From Candidatus Rifleibacteriota bacterium (GTDB lineage Bacteria; Riflebacteria; Ozemobacteria; Ozemobacterales; Ozemobacteraceae): 64,000 nucleotides of DNA. Below are positions 16,467-25,404 of this stretch, piece after piece (position 1 is the stretch's first letter; every line of letters begins with the position of its first letter). The notes under the pieces were generated by a model. That model did no database searches, had not been told where the DNA came from, and saw only the letters and a list, made by a program, of their open reading frames with translations. The stretch is taken from positions 1 to 64,000 of the forward strand of contig JAKQQP010000603.1 of NCBI GenBank assembly GCA_029564115.1, written 5' to 3'. The translations under genes were made by a program, and so were the position numbers.

Positions 16467-17907
16467 CAGAGTTTCCTGCCCTCATAAAGGCCTTATACTG
16501 CCGAGAAAGCCATCTGAAATTCAATATTATTGCCAGAAGAAAAAACAGTGCTGCAAAAAAACCGCCTTCCAGTTTATTGGCCGCCATCATAAAAGGGTTG
16601 CCGATCATGAGCGATTCGGTATTGAACCCGGTAAACGCCCCAAGAAACACCGGCAGAATAGAAAATGCCGTACATACAAGCAGCGCTACCACCCATGTGT
16701 TGCGTACTTCGATGTAATTATACAGCAGTTTGCGGCGAATTACCGAACCAATCATGGCGTAGGCGAGGCAATAGACAGTGAAAATCATGAATTCAGGCAT
16801 GGCTTCAGATAAACCTCTGAGGCTCGATATACCTGTATTGAACGGGAAAAACGCAATAACACAGACAGTAAGAAGCATCATCACGATAACCCAGGCAATT
16901 CCCCCGGCTGCACCGCTGTACATAAGAAAGGCGAGATCACGGAATGGGCGTTTATGCGGTATTTCTCTGGCAACCCGCTCAGTAAGAAAGTCACGTTCAG
17001 ATACGGCAACGAGAACTGCGATCACAAGCAGAGATGAAACTGCAACAAGCCATGTGAACAGAAAACTGCCGGTGCCATGCCGCTCCGCCCAGAAAACCGC
17101 GAGCATCAGAGAAAGCAGCCATATGATCGTGGCACCGCGCCTGACCGGGTACATTCTGTTCGAACCCGCCGGAGAGATAACCGCAGCAGAGGCCAGATAA
17201 AGAAAATAAGTCAACGCCAGAGAGCCAAGGACAATCGAAATCACCACCGGCAGCGGATCAGAAGAGCCAAAGTAAGAACTCGCACCATATCGCAGCATGT
17301 CAGAACCGGAGCCGGAAATGCTGAAAAATGTGGTTATCTGCACAAAAACGGCTATACCCCGGAAAAACTGTTGAGAATGCCCGTCACGAGCCAGCGTTGC
17401 AAAACATATCTGCGCCATCGAGCCAACAGCACTGAGAATGAAGGCGATGAAAAGAGTCATAAAAGTCATCGGCAGATCGACGCCGCTCAAAAAAAACGTC
17501 ATGGCCATGAACGGCGAAAAAGCACTGTAAAGCATCAGAATAAATATCATGCTTGCAGCAAACTTGCCCCTGATTATTGCTTCCGGGGTAATAGTGGTGA
17601 TAAAAAGCAGCTCGTCAGAGCCTTCGCTTTGTTCCCGGGCAAACTTGAAGCCATTGAAAAGCGGGATCAACAGAAAGCTGGCAAAAAACAGTATACTGAA
17701 CAGAAAAGACAGGGTGTCCATGCCAACACTGCGGCTTGTCATACCACGCCCCGCGATCGATATGCTCAAAATGGCGCACTGAAAAACAAGAAACAGAATG
17801 AGAACGCTCCAGATAAACTTGCCTCTGACAACCTGTCGCAGCTCTCTGACAATTATCGGGTTGAGCAGATCATCGATTCTGTCTATTAAAGAACCTGGCC
17901 CGATCAT
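16450..17907 (-). CDS. ABC-2 type transporter permease
   Basis: The 485-residue polytopic protein begins with NPIIVRELRQVVRGKF (17-32), the amphipathic entry typical of ABC-2 permeases of the GldF/NatB kind. About ten to twelve hydrophobic segments follow (for example 33-52, 84-103, 115-137 and 145-167). A central charged loop (about 300-320) separates two groups of helices. It overlaps the ATPase gene upstream by 4 bases, so the two should form one exporter. The substrate is unknown. Placement of the pair between a large exported-domain protein and DUF58/VWA genes suggests export or envelope remodelling tied to the MoxR system. Confidence 0.82.
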   Translation of the reverse strand: MIGPGSLIDRIDDLLNPIIVRELRQVVRGKFIWSVLILFLVFQCAILSISIAGRGMTSRSVGMDTLSFLFSILFFASFLLIPLFNGFKFAREQSEGSDELLFITTITPEAIIRGKFAASMIFILMLYSAFSPFMAMTFFLSGVDLPMTFMTLFIAFILSAVGSMAQICFATLARDGHSQQFFRGIAVFVQITTFFSISGSGSDMLRYGASSYFGSSDPLPVVISIVLGSLALTYFLYLASAAVISPAGSNRMYPVRRGATIIWLLSLMLAVFWAERHGTGSFLFTWLVAVSSLLVIAVLVAVSERDFLTERVAREIPHKRPFRDLAFLMYSGAAGGIAWVIVMMLLTVCVIAFFPFNTGISSLRGLSEAMPEFMIFTVYCLAYAMIGSVIRRKLLYNYIEVRNTWVVALLVCTAFSILPVFLGAFTGFNTESLMIGNPFMMAANKLEGGFFAALFFLLAIILNFRWLSRQYKAFMRAGNSDDQQL

Positions 17908-18833
17908 TGCACTTCACCTCTGGTAATATTCATAAACACCGATTCAAGATTCTGCTGTCTGAACTTGAATTCGACAATACGATGCCCGGCAGAAAGCATA
18001 CGACAAAGCAGATCGCCGGCATCGGCATCTGTTCCGGAATAATCGCATTCAAGCGACTTGCCGTTGGTCAGCACATTTTCGACCCCAGGCTCGAGAACCA
18101 TGAATTTACAAATGTCTTCCAGCCCGGACAATGGTCTGACAACAAGCTTGCGACTCAGCTGGCCATGACTGGTAACTTCTTCTATGGTTCCAAATTTCAG
18201 CAGGCTTCCCTGCTCTATGATCAGGGTCGACGTGCAGATTTCAGAAAGTTCGCTGAGAATGTGCGAACTGATGAGAATGCCCTTTCCCTGACGGGAAAGA
18301 ACGCGAAGAAGCTCGCGCAGCTCGATCCGGGCACGAGGATCCAGGCCGGAAGCAGGCTCATCCATCAGCAGAAATTGTGGATCGTTGATCAGGGCCCTGG
18401 CGATAGAAACCCGCTGTTTCATACCTTTGGAAAGGGCGGCAACCAGCTTTTCTCTTATTCCGACAAGGTTGGTAAACTCTTCAAGATCTGCAACGAGCTT
18501 TCGCCGCGCTGGCGCGGTTATACCGTAAGCTCTGGCAAAAAAATCGAGGTATTCATGCACGCTTACATCTTTATGAACCGGCAGCGAATCCGGTACAAAG
18601 CCTACCAGCTCGCGGGCGACTTCAGGATGGGTGACGATCGAACGCCCGTCTATGTCTATTCTGCCAGAAGTTGGCTCTTCTATGGTGGCAAGAATTCTCA
18701 GAGTAGTAGTTTTGCCGGCGCCGTTCGGGCCGACGAAGCCGGTGATATCGCCGCTGCTGATCTTGAATGAGAGGTCTTTAACGGCATGCGTATCGCCAAA
18801 GTTCTTAAAAAGGCTATCTACCGAAAGAATCAT
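17904..18833 (-). CDS. ABC transporter ATP-binding protein
   Basis: This is a 309-residue nucleotide-binding subunit. Walker A is GPNGAGKTT (35-43), the Q-loop region reads VGFVPDSLPVH, the signature is LSKGMKQRVSIARAL (about 135-149) and Walker B is FLLMDEPASGLDP (about 155-167), followed by the switch histidine in ISSHILSEL. The C-terminal extension (about 215-309) is typical of GldA/NatA-type exporters. Four-base overlaps link it to both neighbours (permease downstream, membrane protein upstream). Confidence 0.92.
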   Translation of the reverse strand: MILSVDSLFKNFGDTHAVKDLSFKISSGDITGFVGPNGAGKTTTLRILATIEEPTSGRIDIDGRSIVTHPEVARELVGFVPDSLPVHKDVSVHEYLDFFARAYGITAPARRKLVADLEEFTNLVGIREKLVAALSKGMKQRVSIARALINDPQFLLMDEPASGLDPRARIELRELLRVLSRQGKGILISSHILSELSEICTSTLIIEQGSLLKFGTIEEVTSHGQLSRKLVVRPLSGLEDICKFMVLEPGVENVLTNGKSLECDYSGTDADAGDLLCRMLSAGHRIVEFKFRQQNLESVFMNITRGEVQ

Positions 18834-20632
18834 TTTTCCGGATCCTCCTTAAGAATGCCTATTATGCAGGCTTCTTCCGTTACCTGCGCCTCATCTTCGA
18901 AACTCTGGCGAAAAAACGGCGATTTTTTCAAAGAAGCTACATAAGCGCCCGGCTGCAGATAATTCATCTGATAATCGTTCGACAGACCAGAAATTTTATT
19001 GTACCAGCCATCGGCAAAGATCTTTGCCGGCGAGGCAGCCCGGCTGATTCTGAAAGAACTCAGCTCGTTCATGATGACCGCGTCGCCGGCGGCAACGTCT
19101 GAAGCAGTAAAAACGCGACCTGACGAGGTCATCAGATGCACTTTGCCAATATCGGCTCCGAGGCCGTTGGTCAGGGTCATCTGCCCGTTCTGAAGAGAGG
19201 CGACAAGCCGCTCACGCCGGTTCTGAACCGATCTCAGATGAAGGTAACGCGGCACTTTGGGTTTGATCCAGCCTTCGGCCAGATGCTGTTCTTCGTCGAG
19301 CACAATCGACTTGCCGGCATCAAAAGAGCGGTAATCGTTATTTGAAATCTGGTAGACTTCGGTGTTCATATCAAAGCGCAGACCACCGTCACGGCGACTC
19401 GACGAGAATACCGCATAATTACCGAGAACCACAGCGCGACTGTAGCGTTCATCGAGAAGCGTCAAGGTCTGGCGTCTTACCAGCAGTGTCGAGCTTTCGA
19501 ATGCCAGATAATAACCGTAGATAAAAGCGCAGCAGACCAGCGAGGCCATGGGAACGGTCAAAAAAACGAGCAGGCGCCTGCCGGTGCGGTAGAGAACATA
19601 AATGTTTACCGGCCCGATGATAAAGGCAAAAATGTAGACAATCAGCATCAGCCAGCGAGCCGACACCTTTTCGCTTTCGTCGATAGAAAACTCGATCGGC
19701 GATTTCGACTTTATTCGGTTGGACGAAAACGGGTCACAAATCGGCAACAACGCTGCCGGAAATTTTTTCCAGAACGTTAAATCCGGGCCGGAGCTCCCGG
19801 CTGATTCGACGGGGTCTTCCAGGTTGAAGGATTCGAGCGAACGAGCTGGTGCAGGCCTGCTTTGCAAAACGTTTGCCGGTAGAACGCTGACATTGCCGAA
19901 GCCGCCCTCATAGCGCTGCCAGTGCTGATCAGACGGCAAAGCTTTCTGCTGAAAATCAGACGGCAGAGAAGTTGGCCCAAGAAGCAGCAGCGAACCGCCG
20001 GCTCTCACATAATCAAAAACAGCCATGCGAACTTCGGCAGGCATTTCGGTCAGCGTTTTGCCATAATAAAGAAGAAGGTTGAACTGCGAATAGGCCAGCC
20101 AGTTACGGTAAAGCTGCGAAGGGCTGCCACTGAACTGGTTGAATTCAAGCTTCAGAGAACCAAGAGCCCCTGAACTGCCAAAAACTGCGTCAAAGTCTGT
20201 TCGTGACAGCCTTGAGTCAACCAGCACCTGCGGGTTGGCATGGTAATTTTTGTAGGTTCTAAAATGCCTGGTAATGCGCTCACTGATTTCGATTCCATCA
20301 ACAGTTACCGAAGTGCCGGATGAAGAAAAATCAGATACGGGAAAAACAAGACTCTCTTCGCGAGTCTCGCCGGGCTGAATGGCAAAACTGCGCGAAACAC
20401 TGTTGAGATCCTGTGAATAATCGGCTCTGAGAGTCAATTTAACGTTTCTGGTTCGTTCTGAGCCGTTAGAAACAAGAAATCTCATAAAATTGTAGCCAGA
20501 ATAGCCAGTATTCTGAAAGTCTGGCTGAGACGAAAACCGTAAGCCTTCATATACCAGAAAGTTGGCAAAAGAAATGCCTTGCCCGGCAAAAAAAAGAATA
20601 AATGCGACCGAGAAAAGAATTCGAATACGCAT
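18830..20632 (-). CDS. Exported/membrane protein of the MoxR-ABC operon, function unknown
   Basis: The 600-residue protein starts with a signal peptide (about 1-23). The N-terminal 130 residues look like a beta-sandwich (NVKLTLRADYSQDL, then VTVDGIEIS). A Rossmann-like GATase-type region (about 145-260) contains FNLLLYYGKTL and YVRAGGSLLLLGPTSLP but no catalytic triad. Two membrane helices follow (about 325-347 and 355-377), then a C-terminal beta-rich domain (390-600). It shares the pattern of beta domain, GATase-like fold and membrane helices with the VWA proteins at the operon's end. One base overlaps with the MoxR stop (TAATG) and four with the ABC ATPase gene. No enzyme motif is seen. 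Confidence 0.65.
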   Translation of the reverse strand: MRIRILFSVAFILFFAGQGISFANFLVYEGLRFSSQPDFQNTGYSGYNFMRFLVSNGSERTRNVKLTLRADYSQDLNSVSRSFAIQPGETREESLVFPVSDFSSSGTSVTVDGIEISERITRHFRTYKNYHANPQVLVDSRLSRTDFDAVFGSSGALGSLKLEFNQFSGSPSQLYRNWLAYSQFNLLLYYGKTLTEMPAEVRMAVFDYVRAGGSLLLLGPTSLPSDFQQKALPSDQHWQRYEGGFGNVSVLPANVLQSRPAPARSLESFNLEDPVESAGSSGPDLTFWKKFPAALLPICDPFSSNRIKSKSPIEFSIDESEKVSARWLMLIVYIFAFIIGPVNIYVLYRTGRRLLVFLTVPMASLVCCAFIYGYYLAFESSTLLVRRQTLTLLDERYSRAVVLGNYAVFSSSRRDGGLRFDMNTEVYQISNNDYRSFDAGKSIVLDEEQHLAEGWIKPKVPRYLHLRSVQNRRERLVASLQNGQMTLTNGLGADIGKVHLMTSSGRVFTASDVAAGDAVIMNELSSFRISRAASPAKIFADGWYNKISGLSNDYQMNYLQPGAYVASLKKSPFFRQSFEDEAQVTEEACIIGILKEDPEK

Positions 20633-21678
20633 TAGCTTGCTGCAGCCGTCATAGCTACTCCCCCGGAAAAATCGATGTCAGTTTCTCTGATATCTTTTAA
20701 AAGGCCGGCGAGCAGAGCAGATGAAGTAATGCCCTCGAATCTGGCTTTGTAATTCAACAAAACCCGGTGGTTCAGCGCAGCAACGAATACCTCCCTGACA
20801 TCTTCGAAGCCTACTGAAGGGCGACCGGCAAGCAGAGCGACTCCCCTCGCTGATTCAGCGACTGCAATCGCGGCTCTGGGGGAAGCACCATACTGCACAA
20901 ATTCTTTTACCTGCAGAGTGGCATTCATTCCTGTCGGGTCGGTAGCACACACCAGGCGGGCAATATGTTCGGCCACGGCGGTCGGCAGGTATATCTGGTC
21001 CATGACGGCAAATAAAGCAGTCAGTTCGTCGAGGCTCAGAGAGAATTTTGCCCGGGGAGGCTCACCGTGCCGGCGCGAAGTTATGATCTCTTTGAGCGTA
21101 TCGGCGCTGGCAGAAGCTACTTCAAGCTTGAAGAGAAAGCGGTCGAGCTGAGCTTCAGGAAGCGGGTAAGTGCCTTCGAGCTCGATTGGGTTTTGCGATG
21201 CCAGAACGAAGAATGGAGCCGGCAGAGACCGAGTATTGCCGAGCAGAGTGACCGATTTTTCCTGCATGGCTTCGAGCAATGCTGATTGAGTTTTTGGTGA
21301 AGCCCTGTTGATTTCGTCGGCGAGAAGAATATTGGTAAAAACCGGCCCTGGCTGAAAAACCATTTCACGCCGACCATCACCACTCTGCTGAAGTATGTGA
21401 GCCCCGAGAATATCGCCGGGCATAAGATCAGGAGTGAACTGAACTCTGCTGAAATCGAGGCTTAAAAGCTGCCCCAGGGTCTTGATGAGTGCCGTTTTTC
21501 CGACTCCCGGCAAACCTTCGAGAAGAATATGCCCCCGACTGAGAATGCCGACAAAAACGAGTCTATGCAACGCCGGGCGCCCCACCAGAATTCGATCGAG
21601 TTCTTCAAGAACGCGCTGCGCTGTTTCAGCGGCACTTTTCATTTTTTCCGAAGATACCAGCTTTGTCTGCTCGGCCAT
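20632..21678 (-). CDS. MoxR-family AAA+ ATPase
   Basis: MoxR ATPases are chaperone-like AAA+ proteins that act on VWA-containing partners. The 348-residue protein has Walker A EGLPGVGKT (54-62), RVQFTPDLMPGDILG (the MoxR insertion signature) and Walker B LLADEINRAS (118-127). Sensor 1 lies in VLASQNPIE and the arginine finger in LDRFLFK. The C-terminal lid domain has the GASPRAAIAVAESARG motif. All ATPase residues are present. It is the second gene of the operon and the clearest guide to the system: MoxR, DUF58 and VWA proteins with an embedded ABC exporter. Confidence 0.95.
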   Translation of the reverse strand: MAEQTKLVSSEKMKSAAETAQRVLEELDRILVGRPALHRLVFVGILSRGHILLEGLPGVGKTALIKTLGQLLSLDFSRVQFTPDLMPGDILGAHILQQSGDGRREMVFQPGPVFTNILLADEINRASPKTQSALLEAMQEKSVTLLGNTRSLPAPFFVLASQNPIELEGTYPLPEAQLDRFLFKLEVASASADTLKEIITSRRHGEPPRAKFSLSLDELTALFAVMDQIYLPTAVAEHIARLVCATDPTGMNATLQVKEFVQYGASPRAAIAVAESARGVALLAGRPSVGFEDVREVFVAALNHRVLLNYKARFEGITSSALLAGLLKDIRETDIDFSGGVAMTAAAS

Positions 21679-21692
21679 GCTCTTGCTCCTGG

Positions 21693-23159
21693 TCAGGGGT
21701 TTTGAGGATCGAAGTATTTTTTTACGGCGTTACGATGCCCAGGAAGGATTATACCAGACTCCAGAACATTTTCAGAAGGTTTTTGCCAGTCTGTGGCAGC
21801 AGCAGAACCATTGCCATGGCCTGCGGATTCGATACGGGGCACTGAGTGGCTGACCCCGATAGTAACTGATTGCTCAAGATTCTGGCCCTCTGCTGAGGGC
21901 AAATTTTGATCAATAAATTTAACACCGTGCCCGGAAGTCAGTCTATTAAAGTTCAAAGCTGCTGCACCACCTTCCCTGCCCGGTTTTCCGGAAGGGGAAG
22001 AACCGGCAGTCTGAATCGAAGCATCACTGCCTGGCGTGCCGTTCGAAGCATCCTGCGCCGGAGCCAGAATGATTTCCGTGTCAGAACCGGGTTGCAGATC
22101 AGTTTCGGTTGCCGGCTTTATTCTACCGGCTTTTTGCAGTTCATTAAATGTTTTTTGGTCTATCATACGGGCTTTGGCGAGCTTTTCCGCAAGAGCGGCG
22201 ATCTTCTCGCGCTGTTCCTTGAGGTATTTCTGCAATTCCGCGGCGGCCTGTTGAGCCGTTTCCGCACCATTTTCAAGGTCTTTCTCAGCAGCATCCAGAG
22301 AGCGTTTAACATTGTCGGGGATGTCGGTATTTCCCGTTGTCCGACCTTCAGAAAGACCTTTTAAAAGCCTTTGGGCCATTGCAGAAAGCGCTGCCGAATT
22401 CTCCCCTTTGCCGGTGGTCGCCGCCATCTGCTGCGCGATCTTATCGAGCTCGGCAAGATCACGGGCTGCGGCAATCTTCTGTTGCGAGCCTGCTACAGCC
22501 TGCACCTTTAGTTTTTCGCGTAACTGATCGAGAGCTTCAAAGGTCACGGCTGGGGAAAAGCTGTCGGATTCGCTGCTGATCTGCTGCAGACTTTGTCTGA
22601 TTTCGGCGGCGGCTTCCGGGCTGAGAATTTTTTCTGTTTCGAGCAGGTCAGTCTGTTGTTCAACTGATAAAGCCAGATCTTTCTGAGCTATGCGGCTTCG
22701 CTCTTGCCCTGACAGCGATACAACCGGCAGCATCAGGCAAAGTGCCATAAAAAATATTGAAACCAGCAACGTTGCGACATGCTGCGACATCTGCAGTCTT
22801 AGCTCCGGCAGTTTCGGAGTTGCGGGCAGTTTTTCATGCCAGCCGGTATCGGAGGTCTCGGCAACGGCGAGCAACAGACCGCCTGAACTGTTATAATTGT
22901 CGATAAGTGCCAGCCAACCGGTTTGCTGCGACATTCTGCGCCTGGTAATCAGCAGTGCAGCTGCAAGCGACACAGGCAAACCAATAAATCCGACAGGCAA
23001 CAGATGATCTGCGAGCAAGCCAATCTGGCGCATGATCAGAAAAGCAGTGCCGGCTGCAAAGTTCCAGACAATTATGCATCTGCAGGTTGTTGCCAGAATA
23101 AAACAAACGGCATACCGTCTTTTCAAAGTCAACAACGCTTTTTCGATTGTTTCGGGCAT
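21693..23159 (-). CDS. Membrane-anchored coiled-coil protein, first gene of the MoxR-ABC operon
   Basis: The open frame extends to 23306, but it would overlap the divergent gene, and an extended -10 promoter at 23230-23238 lies inside it. The ATG at 23159 (MPETIEKALLTLKRRY) is therefore preferred; ATG 23177 is an alternative. The 488-residue protein has two or three membrane helices near the N-terminus (about 12-30, 38-62) and another near 130-150. A long Glu/Ala/Lys-rich coiled-coil region (170-340), a Gly/Ser/Pro-rich linker and a C-terminal motif LPGHRNAVKKYF follow. That last motif resembles the tail of DUF4175-type proteins found beside MoxR/VWA genes. The function is unknown, and a scaffold role is an inference. 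Confidence 0.65.
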   Translation of the reverse strand: MPETIEKALLTLKRRYAVCFILATTCRCIIVWNFAAGTAFLIMRQIGLLADHLLPVGFIGLPVSLAAALLITRRRMSQQTGWLALIDNYNSSGGLLLAVAETSDTGWHEKLPATPKLPELRLQMSQHVATLLVSIFFMALCLMLPVVSLSGQERSRIAQKDLALSVEQQTDLLETEKILSPEAAAEIRQSLQQISSESDSFSPAVTFEALDQLREKLKVQAVAGSQQKIAAARDLAELDKIAQQMAATTGKGENSAALSAMAQRLLKGLSEGRTTGNTDIPDNVKRSLDAAEKDLENGAETAQQAAAELQKYLKEQREKIAALAEKLAKARMIDQKTFNELQKAGRIKPATETDLQPGSDTEIILAPAQDASNGTPGSDASIQTAGSSPSGKPGREGGAAALNFNRLTSGHGVKFIDQNLPSAEGQNLEQSVTIGVSHSVPRIESAGHGNGSAAATDWQKPSENVLESGIILPGHRNAVKKYFDPQNP

Positions 23160-23229
23160 ATCGTGATTCTCAACCATTGCGGGCACTGCGTCAGGCAAGC
23201 TAATGCCGCAGAATTCAACACATACAAAC

Positions 23230-23238
23230 ATTCTACCA
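23230..23238 (-). promoter_or_regulatory. Extended -10 promoter of the MoxR-ABC operon
   Basis: On the minus strand TGGTAGAAT gives a TGn extension and a -10 hexamer TAGAAT (23235-23230), five of six matches. No convincing -35 at normal spacing is seen, which is usual for extended -10 promoters. The transcription start is expected near 23223. Confidence 0.4.
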
Positions 23239-23279
23239 GAATCAGTATAAATCTGGTTCAATTTTAGCTGCCGTTCTGT

Positions 23280-23285
23280 TAGATT
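23280..23285 (+). promoter_or_regulatory. Possible -10 element giving a leaderless transcript
   Basis: TGT-TAGATT (extended -10 at 23277-23285) lies 17 bases downstream of a weak -35 (TTCAAT). The start would fall at about 23292, exactly on the ATG of the next gene, which has no Shine-Dalgarno. Confidence 0.3.
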
Positions 23286-23291
23286 GTAGAC

Positions 23292-23708
23292 ATGGAAACA
23301 ATTCAAATATCAATCAAACTCGCACGCGAGTCATTTGAGAAACTGCAGAAAGCTGCCGAAAACGAGCAAAAAACTGCAGAAGAGCTGGCAGCAGAAATAA
23401 TTGCCAACAATATACCCTTGTCAGACCGCTCCGCAGCGCAACCTAAGATGCCGGGCGTTGCCCTGATCAAAGGCGATTATTCACCTGGCTCAGCTCAGGC
23501 CGGCCTGCAGCAGCCGGGCATGATTGTCAGCACCGCTACGCCAACGCTGGCCAGCTTCCCTGCACCAGAAAAACTGCAGAAATGTCGGGAGCTGCAGGCA
23601 AAGATAAAAGAGCTTTCTCTACTCATAGAAACTGCTGAACCCGCAAAAAAAGATGAATATCTGCTGCAGTATGCGCTTCTTACCGCAGAACTCGATTCAA
23701 TAATCTAA
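23292..23708 (+). CDS. Small protein of unknown function (possible ribbon-helix-helix N-terminus)
   Basis: The protein has 138 residues. The first 40 (QISIKLARESFEKLQKAAEN, then EQKTAEELAAEII) have the strand-helix-helix pattern of Arc/MetJ-type DNA-binding or antitoxin folds, but the match is only by pattern. A Pro/Ala/Gly-rich linker (50-90) follows. A C-terminal helical hairpin contains LQKCRELQAKIKELSLLI and YLLQYALLTAELDSII. The start ATG has no Shine-Dalgarno, and a possible -10 lies 7 bases upstream. It is followed after 22 bases by another gene of unknown function on the same strand, so the two may form a pair. Confidence 0.55.
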   Translation: METIQISIKLARESFEKLQKAAENEQKTAEELAAEIIANNIPLSDRSAAQPKMPGVALIKGDYSPGSAQAGLQQPGMIVSTATPTLASFPAPEKLQKCRELQAKIKELSLLIETAEPAKKDEYLLQYALLTAELDSII

Positions 23709-23730
23709 GCCAACCCGGAGACCTCAAAAA

Positions 23731-24264
23731 ATGCCAAGAAAAAATCGCTATAAAAAACTTTGTGAAGCTTATGATATGGGCGTTGCCGAATGCAGCCAGT
23801 ATCAGCAGGAATGCCGCGAATTCGTTCATGAACTGCGTAATGCCATCATCGAAAGCCTGCAGTGCCCTGAAACGAAGCTGTTCATGTTCCCGCCGAGCAC
23901 CGGCTTTGTTTACAACAGTCAATCTCTGCAGGGCGACGCCCTCGACACCGAATTCGGTGAAAACGGCACCGCTGCGATCGGCTTTGCAATAAACGTCAAC
24001 GATAGCGACCTCGAAGAAAAATTCTTCACCTTCATGATAATCTTCAAAAAAGCCGGCTCAAAAATTGTCTTCAGCGTCGATGACGATAAAGAATTCGTCA
24101 ACACCAATGACGGCATAAACGAATTTGCCGATTACCTTTTTGAAGTCGCTCAAAAGAACCTGCTCGGCCGCCTCGACAACTTTCTGAAATCGCCCGAAAA
24201 AATGAACGCCCCGATCGGCTTCAAACCTCAGGAAAACAGCCAGAAAGTCAGTAAAAAACTCTGA
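23731..24264 (+). CDS. Cytoplasmic protein of unknown function
   Basis: The protein has 177 residues, no signal peptide and no membrane segment. A basic N-terminus (MPRKNRYKKL) leads to a helical region (10-50) with cysteines at 21, 28 and 45. A beta-rich core (about 60-130) contains GTAAIGFAINVNDSDLEEKF and FTFMIIFKKAGSKIVFSVDD, and a C-terminal helix and basic tail follow. No family recognised. Its 3' end overlaps the convergent lipoprotein gene by 17 bases. Confidence 0.55.
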   Translation: MPRKNRYKKLCEAYDMGVAECSQYQQECREFVHELRNAIIESLQCPETKLFMFPPSTGFVYNSQSLQGDALDTEFGENGTAAIGFAINVNDSDLEEKFFTFMIIFKKAGSKIVFSVDDDKEFVNTNDGINEFADYLFEVAQKNLLGRLDNFLKSPEKMNAPIGFKPQENSQKVSKKL

Positions 24265-24865
24265 AAGGTTCAGGGGTTCCGGGGCGCGGCGGGGTCATAT
24301 GCCGCTGAAAAGTGCGTGTATGGGTTTTTTCTTTGGCACCGACAGGCAGCGGAGTCGCAATTGGAGCAGACACCGGCAGTGATATTTCGCGTTTGCGCTT
24401 TTCCTGGGCGGGTAGCGATTTCTTCGGGCCGGCTTTCTCGAAAGCCAGAATTTCATCCAGTGTCCGTGGCGGGTTCTCGGCATCCAGATGCTGCCAGCCG
24501 GCCTCTGCCAACCACTCTACCGCACCGTTAACCTGATAATAGCCCTCATCGATTTTATCGCCCCAGTAATAACCCTTAGCCAGCTTTATTTCACCCAACA
24601 CTTCGGCAATTACCCCAAGACGATAAAAAGCCCAGGTCGTGCGGTCTGTGTTGACGCTGTCGGCGGTCGTCTCCTTCTGGTAGATAATTGAGTAAAGGTC
24701 TCTGGCCTGATTCAGCTTGTTATCGACAAGAGCCTTCTCGGCTCTGGCTCGATAGGTTGCATATCTGTAGTTCGAGCGGCACCCCGAGAGAGTTAGCAGG
24801 CACGCTACACAAAACACGCCCAGAAACAAGGCCGGGGCAGCATGAAAATATCTTCTGAACGCCAT
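24248..24865 (-). CDS. Predicted TPR-like lipoprotein, end of pseudopilin-type operon
   Basis: The 205-residue protein has a type II signal peptide with lipobox LSGC (cysteine near 29). A short TPR-like helical pair follows (about 38-95: ARAEKALVDNKLNQARDLYS and FYRLGVIAEVLGEIKLAKGY). A basic, Pro-rich tail follows. It is the last gene of the operon that includes three prepilin-type proteins, 5 bases after the preceding gene. Small TPR lipoproteins such as PilF/GspS-type pilotins serve assembly systems, so a support role is possible. No direct match to those families was seen. Confidence 0.6.
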   Translation of the reverse strand: MAFRRYFHAAPALFLGVFCVACLLTLSGCRSNYRYATYRARAEKALVDNKLNQARDLYSIIYQKETTADSVNTDRTTWAFYRLGVIAEVLGEIKLAKGYYWGDKIDEGYYQVNGAVEWLAEAGWQHLDAENPPRTLDEILAFEKAGPKKSLPAQEKRKREISLPVSAPIATPLPVGAKEKTHTRTFQRHMTPPRPGTPEPFRVFY

Positions 24866-24870
24866 AAACG

Positions 24871-25404
24871 TTATTTCCCTCCCGGCAAAGGTTTCCAGAA
24901 ACGGTCAGTCCCTGCCGGCACCGGCGGGAATATCCTGGCTGACCAGGTAAAGTCATTTGCCTTCTCTGCAGGGTCTTTCAGCAACATCGAAATCTCAAAG
25001 CAATCAGAAACTTTTTTAACAGAAATTCGATCGAGGTATTCAGAAGCAAAAAACTGTTTTCGCCCACCTGATTCGGCTCTTACAAAGACTTGGCCACTGC
25101 CACGATTCTCAACGGCATAGGAGACATGGCTTTTATCAAGAAGCACGACCCTGAATTCACCCTTTCCCGACCATTCTTCACCGTCATCGGTTTTAAAGAC
25201 AATTTTTGCAGAATCGGCACGGGCAATATCACTGCGCATGATAGAAACGATCCATGATGCCTGATTGGCGGCCAGGGCGTTGAAACTGCCCCGATGAACA
25301 TTCGAGGCCCCGCGCGACATGGCAATGATGACGCCCCCGGCAATCAGAGCTACGATGCCCAGGCTGATCAAAAGTTCCGCGACTGTAAATGCTCTTTTGT
25401 TCAT
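24871..25404 (-). CDS. Prepilin-type (pseudopilin) protein
   Basis: The 177-residue protein has a class III signal: MNKRA then FTVAELLISLGIVALIAGG. Processing would occur between Ala5 and Phe6, leaving Glu at mature position 5, followed by the hydrophobic spine helix. The rest (35-177) is beta-rich with no known fold recognised. It resembles minor pseudopilins of the GspH/I/J kind in size. It is translated with the gene upstream (one-base overlap). A prepilin peptidase and an assembly ATPase must exist elsewhere, since none is in the window. Confidence 0.85.
   Translation of the reverse strand: MNKRAFTVAELLISLGIVALIAGGVIIAMSRGASNVHRGSFNALAANQASWIVSIMRSDIARADSAKIVFKTDDGEEWSGKGEFRVVLLDKSHVSYAVENRGSGQVFVRAESGGRKQFFASEYLDRISVKKVSDCFEISMLLKDPAEKANDFTWSARIFPPVPAGTDRFWKPLPGGK

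Noticed and set aside
17077..18770. Two plus-strand open frames of 270 and 287 codons
   Set aside because: Antisense to the ABC permease and ATPase genes, rich in charged and His residues in a way typical of shadow frames.
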